A DNA stretch of 64,000 nt, taken from Bdellovibrio svalbardensis. Its GTDB lineage: Bacteria > Bdellovibrionota > Bdellovibrionia > Bdellovibrionales > Bdellovibrionaceae. Position numbers and translations under genes: made by a program. The notes under the pieces were generated by a model. That model ran no database searches. It was not told the origin of the DNA and saw only the letters and a program-made list of their open reading frames with translations. This document shows positions 35,489 to 44,232 of the stretch, piece by piece. The stretch is taken from NCBI RefSeq assembly GCF_029531655.1, contig NZ_JANRMI010000004.1:310001-374000 (forward strand), read 5' to 3'. Every line of letters begins with the position of its first letter. Within the stretch, counting starts at the first letter, position 1.

Positions 35489-36874
35489 ATGAAATGGGCA
35501 CTCATCAAACGACAACTTTCCGTGGGCGTCTTTGCCATGGGTCTGGTGATTTTCTCATTCTCAGCAACATTTGCAGCACCGATCAAACAACCAGCGGTTG
35601 TTAAAATCAACCCCGATTCTTTGAAGACTTTGTTGCTTGAACAAAACATCTCTTTGATGCTTCAGCTGAATAAGGTTTATCAAGCCAAAGAGCAGGTGAA
35701 CTTAAGCCGAGCCCAACTTTTGCCATCTATCAATTTGGGTTCGGTGATCTCCAGCGGACCTAGCTTTGCGCTGACAACAGTTTCCATGCTGTTGCCGTTC
35801 CTTATGCCAAGCAACTGGTTTGACCTGAAAGAAAGTCAGCATCTGCTGAACGCGCAAGCGACTTCCTATTACATCGCCCAACTCAACACCTACTCTTCTG
35901 CATATTCAGTTTATGCCACAGTTGTCGGCGATATGGAGCTTCGCGAAGTTCTTTACAAGCAATACTTGAACCACCGTGAGATCGAAGAGCTGATCGCTCT
36001 GGCTGTTGATGCGGGCATGATGCAACAATCTGATCTTTTGCAGGCGCAGGCGCAGACACAGCTTTCATCTATTCAAGTTTCACAAATTGATGATCTGCTT
36101 CAACGTGAGAAATCAGCGATTCGCGAAATGCTGGCACTCCCCCTGGCACAGGAAATCGTCTTTGATAAAGTTCATCTGACACCATCTCCAAGTGAACTGC
36201 TGCCAGCCCAAGTTCTTTTGGATCGTGCGACAGCCAAGGCGCCAGAAATCAAACAAATGAACTCTATGATTTCCGCTGCAAACACGGCGAAGTGGAGCAA
36301 AGGTTTCAGCTTCCTGACCGGAAGCTCTTTAGGTGCTTCTCGCAGCGGCCGTGGCTCTGCCTTTGGATCCATCACACAAACAGGTTCTGTGAACCTTGGC
36401 TTTGGCTACTTCCCTGCTTTGAAACTCACTGATTATAATATCGATGAATTGAAATTGCAGAAAACCCAGCTGACTTTCGATCAAGCGCAATTGATTGAAT
36501 CAACTTTGGGTTCCTTGGCCGAAGCGCAAAAACAAATCAAGCTCGCACAACAAGCTGAGACCAGCCTTGAATTGGTTTATCAAGGTGAAGTTGAAAAATT
36601 CAGAGCGGGCTTAACAGATCTTCTGCATGTTCTTTCTGCCGCCAATTCTTTGACAACAGCACTGACGAACAAAGTGAAGGCGCAGGCGAATCTTGACACT
36701 CTTCGCGTTAGCTTGAATCGCATCATGCTTGAAGAGCGCTTCGCACTTGTGGGAGCTTGCCAGCTTGAACGCAAAGGCACTGGTGGTATCACCGGTCGCC
36801 TTGGCAGAGTCTTCAACCCTAAGAAAGATCAAGTGTCCTTGGACGAGGCTTGTGGGCCTCAAACCGTTAATTAA
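35489..36874 (+). CDS. TolC-like outer membrane efflux protein
   Basis: A 461-residue outer-membrane factor with a signal peptide ending FAAP. Two OEP-type helical repeats are visible: VNLSRAQLLPSINLGS and later the SLAEAQKQIKLAQQAETSLELVYQGEVEKFRAGLTDLLHVLSA segment, typical of TolC second repeats. It would form a trimeric channel across the outer membrane. No membrane-fusion or inner-membrane pump gene is adjacent, so it is an orphan here. AGAGGGGG precedes the ATG at 35489; the longer upstream frame has no signal peptide. Convergent with the oxidoreductase, four-base overlap (TTAA). Confidence 0.87.
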   Translation: MKWALIKRQLSVGVFAMGLVIFSFSATFAAPIKQPAVVKINPDSLKTLLLEQNISLMLQLNKVYQAKEQVNLSRAQLLPSINLGSVISSGPSFALTTVSMLLPFLMPSNWFDLKESQHLLNAQATSYYIAQLNTYSSAYSVYATVVGDMELREVLYKQYLNHREIEELIALAVDAGMMQQSDLLQAQAQTQLSSIQVSQIDDLLQREKSAIREMLALPLAQEIVFDKVHLTPSPSELLPAQVLLDRATAKAPEIKQMNSMISAANTAKWSKGFSFLTGSSLGASRSGRGSAFGSITQTGSVNLGFGYFPALKLTDYNIDELKLQKTQLTFDQAQLIESTLGSLAEAQKQIKLAQQAETSLELVYQGEVEKFRAGLTDLLHVLSAANSLTTALTNKVKAQANLDTLRVSLNRIMLEERFALVGACQLERKGTGGITGRLGRVFNPKKDQVSLDEACGPQTVN

Positions 36875-37872
36875 AATTTGATTACTATTTTTCCTACTGT
36901 TTTTTCGGATTCTAACATTTCGTGGGCTCGCTCGAAGTTCTTCGGAGTGAAGCCTTCGAAGATGTGGTTGATGGTGGTTTGAATCTTTCCTGTATCTATG
37001 AGGTCTGCCACCCTTGCAAGTAAGTTTCCTTGTTCTTGCATATCTGCGGTCTCGAACAAGGATCTGGTGAACATGGATTCCAAATGGATCCCGACGCTTT
37101 TTCTTTTGAAGGGAATGACGTCGAAGGTTTCCGGGTTGTCGATGAAGCAGATATGGCCCTGGGGTGCTATCAGGGCTTCCATGCTGGCCTTGTGCTGTTC
37201 CGTGTGCGTAACGCTAAAAATATACTTCACTTCGTCTATGCCCCTGGATCTTAACTGGGCGTGGATGTCTCGGTTATGGTCTACAACCAAATCGGCACCA
37301 AGTTTTTTACACCACTCTGTGGAATCAGGTCTTGAAGCAGTGGCAATGACTTGCAGATGGGTGAGCTTTTTTGCAAGTTGGATCGCCATCGAACCGACTC
37401 CCCCGGCTCCGCCAAAAATAAGGATGCTCGCTGGTTCGTTGACCAGGACATTCAATCTCTCAAATAAGGTTTCGTAGGCTGTGATTGTCGTGAGTGGTAG
37501 GGCCGCGGCTTCTTCATAGCTGAGCTTTCTTGGTTTCAAGGCTGTGATTCTCTCATCTACCAATTGCAATTCGCTGTTCGAGCCTGGACGGTTGATACTG
37601 CCTGCATAGTAAACCTCATCACCCACTTTAAATTTTTCCACCTTGCTACCAAGTTTTTCTACGATGCCAGAAGCGTCCCAACCCAGAATTTTGAGCTCAC
37701 CATTGTTTGGTTTCGAATTTTTCCGAACTTTTAGGTCCACCGGATTTACAGAGACTGCTTTGACTCGCACCAAGATATCATTTGGACCTGGTGTGGGCTC
37801 AGAAAGCTCAGAAAGAATGAGAGAACTATTTTTGCTGGAATCTTGAGGTTCGAAGTAGCCGATGACTTTCAT
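36871..37872 (-). CDS. MDR-superfamily zinc-type alcohol dehydrogenase-like / quinone oxidoreductase
   Basis: A 333-residue medium-chain reductase. It has the GroES-like N-terminal domain (VKAVSVNPVDLKVRKN, GWDASGIVEKLG, VGDEVYYAG) and a Rossmann domain with the dinucleotide loop ILIFGGAGGVGSMAIQLAKKL. The Cys/His ligands for structural and catalytic zinc are absent, so it is probably an NADPH-dependent quinone or enone reductase despite the usual zinc-type family name. The start is the ATG after AAGGAG. Confidence 0.87.
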   Translation of the reverse strand: MKVIGYFEPQDSSKNSSLILSELSEPTPGPNDILVRVKAVSVNPVDLKVRKNSKPNNGELKILGWDASGIVEKLGSKVEKFKVGDEVYYAGSINRPGSNSELQLVDERITALKPRKLSYEEAAALPLTTITAYETLFERLNVLVNEPASILIFGGAGGVGSMAIQLAKKLTHLQVIATASRPDSTEWCKKLGADLVVDHNRDIHAQLRSRGIDEVKYIFSVTHTEQHKASMEALIAPQGHICFIDNPETFDVIPFKRKSVGIHLESMFTRSLFETADMQEQGNLLARVADLIDTGKIQTTINHIFEGFTPKNFERAHEMLESEKTVGKIVIKF

Positions 37873-37933
37873 GCGAACTCCTTGAGAAACGTTATCCCAA
37901 GGTTAGCTGTCTTTGAATTCAGAGGCTTGGCAA

Positions 37934-37949
37934 AGCAGCTTCGGCTGCT
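37934..37949. other. Hairpin with TTCG tetraloop upstream of the oxidoreductase gene
   Basis: AGCAGC and GCTGCT form a perfect 6-bp stem around TTCG (plus strand), between the flagellin terminator and the oxidoreductase start. It may be a leader element of the oxidoreductase transcript or a second stop for flagellin read-through. Confidence 0.35.
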
Positions 37950-37969
37950 ACATCACAAGAAATAATTTG

Positions 37970-38016
37970 ATAAAAAACAGATTACAAGCCACTCCCTGCG
38001 GAGAGAGAGTGGCTTG
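37970..38016 (-). terminator. Terminator of the flagellin gene
   Basis: CAAGCCACTC (37985-37994) and GAGTGGCTTG (38007-38016) are perfectly complementary over 10 bp. On the minus strand the stem is followed, after a few bases, by a six-T run. Confidence 0.75.
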
Positions 38017-38027
38017 ATAAAGTCGCA

Positions 38028-38861
38028 CTAGCCGATCAGCTTGAGTGCTAATTGATTTGATTGATTCGCTTGAGAAAGCACCGAGGTCGCTGCTTGCATC
38101 AAGATATTGTTGCGGGTCATCTCGCTCGATGTGGCCGCGATATCTGTGTCACGAATTCGACTGTTTGCTGCAGAAAGATTTTCCTGCGTCACGCCGAGAT
38201 TATCAGCTGTCGAAGTCAGACGATTTTGCAAAGCTCCCATGACAGCTCTGGTTCCGTTGACATGCGTTTGCGCATCATCAAGTTTCGCCAAGGCTTCACG
38301 TGAACCTTCTTTGGTTGAAAAATCCAGACCTTCCAAACCCAAAGCCGCTAAAGTTGCAGAGTGAGCGCCAGCATCGAAAGAGATTCTGTCAGCCTCTGGA
38401 TTGTTGCCAATCCCGACTTGAAAATCAAATTGCGGCGCGGAGCCATCTAACAATTTCGTCGTACCCCACGTTGTGGTTTTAGAAATGCGTTGAATTTCAT
38501 CTCTCAATTGTACGACCTCTTTATTGAGCATTCCTCTTTCAGTTTCTCCGACAGTGTCAGAGGCCCCTTGGATTCCCAATTCACGAAGACGAACAATGAC
38601 ATTACCAATTTCATTCAATCCGCCCTCAGCAGTCTGAATCAAAGAAATACCATCGTTGGCATTTCTTTGTGCCTGACTTGAAGAACGAATTTGCGCTTTC
38701 AATCTTTCAGAGATCGCGAGACCGGCTGCATCGTCTGCCGCTTTATTAATGCGACTTCCTGAAGCAAGCTTTGCCATCGAATCGTTAACGACTCTTTGTG
38801 TGCCCATCAAATTTCTTTGAGCATTGATGGCTGCAATGTTTGTATTTATTCTCATTCCCAT
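38028..38861 (-). CDS. fliC: Flagellin
   Basis: A 277-residue flagellin, one of the filament subunits. The N-terminal D0/D1 region starts MGMRINTNIAAINAQRNL and includes LASGSRINKAADDAAGLAISERL and NANDGISLIQTAEGGLNEI; the C-terminal half ends with RDTDIAATSSEMTRNNILMQAATSVLSQANQ. The variable D2/D3 domains are almost absent, as in other Bdellovibrio flagellins. GGAG is 6 nt before the ATG at 38861. The gene stands alone, with its own terminator; other flagellin genes are probably elsewhere in the genome. Two hairpins lie in the leader side. Confidence 0.95.
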   Translation of the reverse strand: MGMRINTNIAAINAQRNLMGTQRVVNDSMAKLASGSRINKAADDAAGLAISERLKAQIRSSSQAQRNANDGISLIQTAEGGLNEIGNVIVRLRELGIQGASDTVGETERGMLNKEVVQLRDEIQRISKTTTWGTTKLLDGSAPQFDFQVGIGNNPEADRISFDAGAHSATLAALGLEGLDFSTKEGSREALAKLDDAQTHVNGTRAVMGALQNRLTSTADNLGVTQENLSAANSRIRDTDIAATSSEMTRNNILMQAATSVLSQANQSNQLALKLIG

Positions 38862-39205
38862 CTGCGTCTCCGTTAAGTTCTCAAATTCATAGCGCGGGCC
38901 TCCCTGTGAAGTTATAGCTGGCATCCGAGCCAACCTTTGCAAAACCGAGATGCTGACTTTTCGGGAAAGTCAGCAATCACTTCACGAGACCATTGGTGTA
39001 TTTTTTAACCAATTCTCCACAAACTAGACGCCTTTTCAGAGCGCCCCATCTACGCTTCTCACTCTGAGATGGGGAGCTTATCCACCCCTCTCTACCATGA
39101 TCCTGAACTATGCTTTTCTTCCTCTGCACTAGCCTGCAAGGGCACTAGGGAACAGAATGATTTCAACCACACAATTAAAAACTTACTCACAATTTGGAGG
39201 TTTTT
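38862..39205. other. Gene-free stretch between flagellin and ASH-domain gene, with two inverted repeats
   Basis: About 340 bp separating divergent genes. It holds a perfect 9-bp hairpin (GCTGACTTT/AAAGTCAGC, 38952-38974) and an 8-bp inverted repeat with a 15-nt loop (CCCCATCT/AGATGGGG, 39044-39074). Neither is followed by a T-run. I could not find a clear sigma28-type promoter. Both repeats lie on the flagellin leader side and could be operators or mRNA-stabilising structures. Confidence 0.45.
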
Positions 39206-39604
39206 ATGAAAGCATTGGCGGCTCTTTTGATGACAGGCGCACTCTCTCTATTCTCGCAAAGTACTTTTGCGAAAAGTGATTTTGTATTACCCATGGATGC
39301 CACTCAAGGAACGATTGATTTTGGCGAACTTGCTGTGGGCTATTATGACTACGACGATATTGATGTGGTTGCAGGAAATGAAGACCTGACATTAGATATT
39401 GCCTTGACCGGTTCTGATATGTTCGCAATCGCCCACAACTGCCCTGCCACCCTAGCCGCCGGCAAAACCTGTCATATCTTTGTGATCTTTGAACCTACCG
39501 CTGAAGGTGACTACACTGGGGAAGTGAGCGTAAACACTAGTAAGGGTGACTACCTCTTCCACCTATTGGGCACTGGCTACTTTGAAGAGGACGAAAAGCA
39601 CTAA
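39206..39604 (+). CDS. Secreted single ASH/choice-of-anchor-D-like domain protein
   Basis: A 132-residue exported protein with a signal peptide (about 1-22, ending TFA). The mature part is one immunoglobulin-like domain of the ASPM-SPD2-Hydin / choice-of-anchor D type: IDFGELAVG, then LTGSDMFAIAHNCPATLAAGKTCHIFVIFEP, then GDYTGEVSV. The two Cys in that segment probably pair. It may be a periplasmic or surface protein; partners are unknown. GGAGG stands 5 nt before the ATG. Confidence 0.75.
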   Translation: MKALAALLMTGALSLFSQSTFAKSDFVLPMDATQGTIDFGELAVGYYDYDDIDVVAGNEDLTLDIALTGSDMFAIAHNCPATLAAGKTCHIFVIFEPTAEGDYTGEVSVNTSKGDYLFHLLGTGYFEEDEKH

Positions 39605-39605
39605 T

Positions 39606-40553
39606 CTAAAACTGAATTTTTGCAGACCAAGCTGCAAACCAGGAGCTAGGAATATATGCTGTCCCCGTCTCCTTACGACCTAGCCCCTGTCCTTCATAGA
39701 AAGAACGATCAAAAGCCTGGCCCACTTGCAGTTCAGTGAAAACCAACTTGGCAAGAAGGAATCGTGTGCCCACAAAAACTTTCTTTTCATCGAAGTAAAG
39801 TTTGTTGTCGGAATTTTTAACATCGTATCGAAGCCAAGTCTGTTGATTCCAATCAAAGCCAACCATCGCCTGAGCGACTGGAGGACCATAGGACAATTCG
39901 GTTTTTACAATGGTTCCCAGATCAAAGAACGTGAAAGCCCATGGCTCCTCGGACGGTGTCCATCGCAGAAAGACGAAGGGAATACCGACGGCCCCCATGA
40001 TTTTATCTCTTTTGAAGAAGTAGGCCACCGAAGGAACCGGACCTCTAAAAACCGGGCTGTTATTTGAATAGAACAACGCCCAAATCCAACGATCGTTTTT
40101 CTCCGACGGCAAACTGTAAAACACGTTCGCACTGACCGCGATAGAGTCCTTTGACGCAAACAAACTGTCACTGGCAGAACCATAACTGAATCCCGCGCCC
40201 AGAGTCTTCTCCCCTTCAAGCTTTTTGGTATATTGCAAGCCGGCTTCAAGTGACGAAAGCGACTCTGGAACTTCAATCAAATCACTTCCAGGAATATGAA
40301 CGCCTTTGGGAACAGATAGATGACTTCCCTTGACGGACATTCTCAAGGTGTCTGTTTCTGAAAAATACAGGGGAATCTGGACACCCGCACGATTGAAGTT
40401 CATCGGCTCAACAGGTTCTGTCCATCCCGAATAGTCGATCTTAATTTTATTGGATGGGAATCCGTTCATATTATCGAAAGGTAGATCCATCGCGAAAACC
40501 TGTTGCGTCACCAAGAGGGAGGTCAGAGAGAAAAAGAATCTAAGTTTCATCAT
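39606..40553 (-). CDS. Putative outer-membrane beta-barrel protein
   Basis: A 315-residue exported protein with a signal peptide ending FAM. The mature part is rich in alternating aromatic/polar strands (for example LRYDVKNSDNKLYF, VFVGTRFLLAKLVFTELQVG) and ends in Phe, as outer-membrane barrels do. It resembles DUF6268-type proteins, but that is a weak assignment. Its stop is 1 nt from the stop of the convergent ASH-domain gene. Function unknown. Confidence 0.65.
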   Translation of the reverse strand: MMKLRFFFSLTSLLVTQQVFAMDLPFDNMNGFPSNKIKIDYSGWTEPVEPMNFNRAGVQIPLYFSETDTLRMSVKGSHLSVPKGVHIPGSDLIEVPESLSSLEAGLQYTKKLEGEKTLGAGFSYGSASDSLFASKDSIAVSANVFYSLPSEKNDRWIWALFYSNNSPVFRGPVPSVAYFFKRDKIMGAVGIPFVFLRWTPSEEPWAFTFFDLGTIVKTELSYGPPVAQAMVGFDWNQQTWLRYDVKNSDNKLYFDEKKVFVGTRFLLAKLVFTELQVGQAFDRSFYEGQGLGRKETGTAYIPSSWFAAWSAKIQF

Positions 40554-40715
40554 TGTCGTATCCTACGGGAGCAACTGCCTTTCGACAAGTTGAGCTTTCA
40601 ATGAGCCCCCCATAGCACCGTACCATTCGGGAAAAACTCTCTGGACTTTGGGCCTTCAAATTTGTGAAGCATGTCCTCCCTTAGTTCGATCAAAGTTTAA
40701 TTTTTATCACTCTGG

Positions 40716-40744
40716 TTGATCTCTCCCCGGTCCGTGCATAGTCT
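40716..40744 (+). promoter_or_regulatory. Candidate promoter for the yceI-like gene
   Basis: TTGATC (40716-40721) and TAGTCT (40739-40744) are 17 nt apart, giving a start about 35 nt before the ATG. Confidence 0.4.
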
Positions 40745-40787
40745 TTGTTGGCAGACAACATTGTTTACACTTCTTAAAGGAGATCAA

Positions 40788-41378
40788 ATGATCAAATCAA
40801 TTTTCGCGGCCCTTGTCCTTGTCATTGCAACAACAGCTCATGCTGACACCTACAAACTGGATACAAAAGCAAGTTCAGTAGGCTGGAAAGGTTTCAAGAA
40901 AACAGGAAGCTCACACAACGGCGCGATCTCAATTAAAGATGGCGAAGTGCAAGTTGATAAAAAAGGCCAATTAACTGCCGGTGTTTTCACGGTGGATATG
41001 GCGACAATTTCCAATGAAGACTTGAAAGACAGCGCTGAATACCAAAAGAAACTTGTTGGCCACCTTGCCGGCCCTGATTTTTTTGATGTTACAAAGTTTC
41101 CAACATCAACTTTCAAATTAACTAGCATCACGCCAAAATCAAAAGACGAAGTCTTGGTAAAAGGTGAATTGACTATGATCGGCAAAACAAATCCGATCGA
41201 ATTCCCTGCCAAAGTGACAACGACTAAAGGTGTTATGACTGGTGAAGCTCTGGTAAAAATCGATCGTACAAAATGGGGCCTTAAATACGGATCTGGCAAT
41301 TTCTTCAAAGAATTGGCTGCCGATAAAATCATCAGCGACGAGTTTGAATTGAACTTGAAGCTGGTTGCTAAAAAATAG
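40788..41378 (+). CDS. YceI family periplasmic lipid-binding protein
   Basis: A 196-residue secreted lipocalin-like protein with a signal peptide ending AHA. It shows the YceI pattern: DTKASSVGWKGFKKTGSSHNGAISIK, later HLAGPDFFDVTKFPTSTFKLTSI, then GELTMIGKTNPIEFPAKV and the C-terminal FELNLKLVAKK. Family members bind isoprenoids such as polyprenyl chains. AAGGAG precedes the ATG at 40788; the longer frame is discarded. It is monocistronic, with its own promoter and terminator. Confidence 0.93.
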   Translation: MIKSIFAALVLVIATTAHADTYKLDTKASSVGWKGFKKTGSSHNGAISIKDGEVQVDKKGQLTAGVFTVDMATISNEDLKDSAEYQKKLVGHLAGPDFFDVTKFPTSTFKLTSITPKSKDEVLVKGELTMIGKTNPIEFPAKVTTTKGVMTGEALVKIDRTKWGLKYGSGNFFKELAADKIISDEFELNLKLVAKK

Positions 41379-41398
41379 TCATCTTTTAGAGACCTCCC

Positions 41399-41431
41399 AA
41401 GCCCCTCTTCACAGGAAGAGGGGCTTTTTTT
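41399..41431 (+). terminator. Rho-independent terminator after the yceI-like gene
   Basis: AAGCCCCTCTTC (41399-41410) pairs perfectly with GAAGAGGGGCTT (41415-41426) over 12 bp with a 4-nt loop, then a T-run. Confidence 0.95.
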
Positions 41432-41559
41432 GCCCAAATTCACAATAAGCCCCTCCGACGTCTTTCAGGCCCTGGCCGATTGTCTCCCCCACTGGTTATT
41501 TAGTAAAAACATAGTGATAGCTATTGCAGAATTCTCTGCTTCAATGCTATTTAACTGCC

Positions 41560-43155
41560 ATGATTAGCACTTCGAATGTCAGTTTAAGATTTGGTGGAAA
41601 AAAGCTTTTTGAAGACGTGAACGTCAAGTTCACTCCGGGCAATTGTTATGGCCTGATTGGCGCCAACGGCGCTGGAAAAACCACTTTCCTGAAGGTCCTT
41701 TCAAAAGAGATCGAGCCTAATACTGGCGAGATCATCATTCCGGGCAAATTGCGCCTATCGGTCTTAAAACAAGATCACTATGCCTATGACTCCGTCCCCG
41801 TTTTGAAAACGGTTCTGATGGGCAATGAGCGCCTCTATAAGGTGATGCAGGAAAAGGATGAACTCTACGCGAAAGCGGAGTTCACCGAAGAAGATGGTGT
41901 TCGCGCCTCTGATCTTGAAAGTGAATTTGCGGAACTTAATGGCTGGGAAGCTGAATCTGAAGCCGGTGTGATGCTGGCCGGGCTTGGTATTTCTGATGAA
42001 CTTCACACGAAGTTGATGAGCGAGCTGGATGCAGGCGACAAAGTGAAGGTGCTTTTAGCACAAGCTCTTTTTGGACAGCCTGATATTTTGTTGCTGGATG
42101 AGCCGACGAATCACTTGGATATTTATGCAATTCAATGGCTGGAAGAGTTCCTCTATAACTTCCAAAACACTGTCATCGTTGTGTCGCATGACCGTCACTT
42201 CCTGAACAAAGTCTGCACTCACATGGCGGATATTGATTTTAATAAAGTGACCATTTACTCGGGCAACTACGAATTCTGGCGCCAGGCTACAGAGCTCAAC
42301 CAAAGACTTCGCTCCGACCAAAGCAAGAAGAATGCAGACAAAGCGGAAGAGCTTAAAAGCTTTATTCAGCGCTTTAGTGCGAATGCCTCCAAATCCCGCC
42401 AGGCCTCTTCCCGTCAAAAACAACTTGAGAAATTGGATCTTGGTGAATTGCCAGTTTCAACCCGCCGTCAACCTTTTGTCGGCTTTGATCCTAAACGTGA
42501 AGCTGGCAACGATCTTTTGACTGTCAGTGGTTTGAACAAAACTATTAACGGCGAAGTGATTCTTAAGAATGTCAGCTTCACAATCAAAAAAGGCGACAAA
42601 GTTGCCTTGGTTGGACGAAATGACGTCGCGAAGACATTGCTCTTGGATATTCTCGCTGGCGAGGTGGAGCCTGACTCTGGAAGCATCGCTTGGGGTATCA
42701 CCACCACTCGCAGCTACTTCCCGACTGACAACTCAAAATATTTCGAAGTAGATGCCAACAGCCTGGTGGACTGGCTTCGTGAATACTCTGAAGACAAAGA
42801 TGAATCCTTCTTACGTGGCTTCTTGGGGAAAATGCTTTTCAGCGGTGAAGACGCTCTAAAAAGACCCCGCGTGCTTTCAGGGGGCGAAAAAGTTCGCTGT
42901 ATGCTTGCGAAGATGATGCTTTCTGGCGCCAATGTATTGCTCTTTGACGGTCCAACGGCCCATTTGGATTTGGAAAGCATCTCTGCCGTGAATGAAGGCG
43001 TAAAGCGCTTTAAAGGCACTGTGCTTTTCACCTCTCACGATCATGAGTTTGTACAGACTGTTGCAAACCGTATCATTGAGCTGGATGTCACAGTGACTGA
43101 AGATATGACTTGTTCATACGACGAGTATCTTGAGGCAAAAAAGCCGACTGCCTAG
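41560..43155 (+). CDS. ABC-F family protein, YbiT-like, with degenerate second ATPase site
   Basis: A 531-residue two-domain ABC-F protein. Domain 1 has GANGAGKTT and LLLDEPTNHLD, with a non-standard signature (ELDAGDKVKV) resembling that of E. coli YbiT. Domain 2 keeps LSGGEKVR but its Walker A reads GRNDVAKT and its Walker B reads LLFDGPTAHLD, so the catalytic Glu is Gly and one Walker A Gly is Ala. The second site may bind but probably not hydrolyse ATP well. The start is the ATG at 41560 (MISTSNVSLRF), the usual ABC-F beginning. An AraC regulator begins 4 nt after the stop. Confidence 0.88.
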   Translation: MISTSNVSLRFGGKKLFEDVNVKFTPGNCYGLIGANGAGKTTFLKVLSKEIEPNTGEIIIPGKLRLSVLKQDHYAYDSVPVLKTVLMGNERLYKVMQEKDELYAKAEFTEEDGVRASDLESEFAELNGWEAESEAGVMLAGLGISDELHTKLMSELDAGDKVKVLLAQALFGQPDILLLDEPTNHLDIYAIQWLEEFLYNFQNTVIVVSHDRHFLNKVCTHMADIDFNKVTIYSGNYEFWRQATELNQRLRSDQSKKNADKAEELKSFIQRFSANASKSRQASSRQKQLEKLDLGELPVSTRRQPFVGFDPKREAGNDLLTVSGLNKTINGEVILKNVSFTIKKGDKVALVGRNDVAKTLLLDILAGEVEPDSGSIAWGITTTRSYFPTDNSKYFEVDANSLVDWLREYSEDKDESFLRGFLGKMLFSGEDALKRPRVLSGGEKVRCMLAKMMLSGANVLLFDGPTAHLDLESISAVNEGVKRFKGTVLFTSHDHEFVQTVANRIIELDVTVTEDMTCSYDEYLEAKKPTA

Positions 43156-43159
43156 AGCC

Positions 43160-44059
43160 ATGAGCAGCGGCGCAAACAAACTCAAAAAAATGCATCCGAT
43201 TGAATCACTTGGTATCGCTCCGGCATCACGGGGCGATATCCGTATTGAACGATTGGAAGACCGCTTAACTCCCAAGGTCCCTTTTCCGCACAAGCATAAT
43301 TTTTTTCAGATTGTTGTGATCATGTCTTCAAGTGGAAGACATGAAATTGACTTCAAAAGTTATCCCGTCAAAACAAGACAGGTCTTCGTCATCAAACCCG
43401 GACAAGTGCATGCATGGCAGCTTTCAACGAAGACCAAAGGGTTTATCATCGAATACACAGAGGATTCATTCTCTGCTAAAAAGGTTTCCAACAGCTCGCT
43501 TCGCAAAGACAACCCGGCCAAGCGCAGTCGATTGCTTCCGGATCACTTTAAGTTTGCAGTCAGCGATTCTCCGCTCTCTTTGAATTTCCTGGAGTTGATG
43601 GAGTCTGAGTACATTCAAAAGAATGAAAATTACGAAGCCTGCTTGCAGAACTATTTAGAGATCTTTCTGATTCATCTTTTGCGAGTGACGCAATCTGAAG
43701 TTCACCGTCATTCTAAACAGGAAGATCTGGTCGCAAAATTTATGGATTTGGTGGAGGCTCATTTTCACGAGGAACATCATGTTCAGTTCTATGCTGATCA
43801 CTTACAGCTCTCAGCCAAGTCCCTGTCTGTGCGAATTCAAAAAATCTTAGGGAAGCCTGCGAAAGAGATAATTTTGCAACGCTGTCTTTTAGAGGCCAAA
43901 AGACTCCTCGCCAATTCGCAATTATCAGTGGCCGATATTGGCTATGAGTTGGGCTTTGATGATCCTAATTACTTTAGCCGATTCTTAAAGCAAAACATGA
44001 CAGTCAGTGCGATGCAGTTCCGGAAACAAAAGCGAACTGCACCTCGTAACAAAAACTAG
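43160..44059 (+). CDS. AraC family transcriptional regulator
   Basis: A 299-residue regulator with an N-terminal cupin ligand-binding domain (about 15-120, including FPHKHNFFQIVVI and VIKPGQVHAWQL) and a C-terminal double helix-turn-helix ending SVADIGYELGFDDPNYFSRFLKQNMTVS. The ligand and targets are unknown. It starts 4 nt after the YbiT-like gene and is probably co-transcribed. Its stop overlaps that of a small convergent membrane-protein gene by four bases (CTAG). Confidence 0.92.
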   Translation: MSSGANKLKKMHPIESLGIAPASRGDIRIERLEDRLTPKVPFPHKHNFFQIVVIMSSSGRHEIDFKSYPVKTRQVFVIKPGQVHAWQLSTKTKGFIIEYTEDSFSAKKVSNSSLRKDNPAKRSRLLPDHFKFAVSDSPLSLNFLELMESEYIQKNENYEACLQNYLEIFLIHLLRVTQSEVHRHSKQEDLVAKFMDLVEAHFHEEHHVQFYADHLQLSAKSLSVRIQKILGKPAKEIILQRCLLEAKRLLANSQLSVADIGYELGFDDPNYFSRFLKQNMTVSAMQFRKQKRTAPRNKN

Positions 44060-44232
44060 AATTTATCCGTGATATGTGGAGGAGCTTCTTCCCCCTCAAT
44101 ATGGCTTCGCTCAGTCATCAATGCAACCTTGCCTGTGATCCCCACCCATTCTGGGAAGAAGAAAGCCAGGATGGCATAGGCCAAAAAGCTAAATATCGTA
44201 ATTGTGATGCCGCCGATGATAATCCATTCCAT
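44056..44232 (-). CDS. Small membrane protein (58 residues) with PExxGITGKxA motif
   Basis: A short gene that is easily missed. It encodes one membrane helix (about residues 3-26), then FFPEWVGITGKVALM and a polar acidic tail. GAGGT lies 6 nt before the ATG at 44232, and the stop overlaps the convergent AraC gene by four bases, the same arrangement seen at five other convergent pairs here. It aligns with the 66-residue protein at 21386..21586 with a one-residue shift over the helix and the motif. The family is not recognised and the function unknown. Confidence 0.7.
   Translation of the reverse strand: MEWIIIGGITITIFSFLAYAILAFFFPEWVGITGKVALMTERSHIEGEEAPPHITDKF

Noticed and set aside
43130-43160. 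Earlier start of the AraC gene overlapping the YbiT-like gene
   Set aside because: The ATG at 43160 follows the preceding stop by 4 nt and gives a normal AraC N-terminus.
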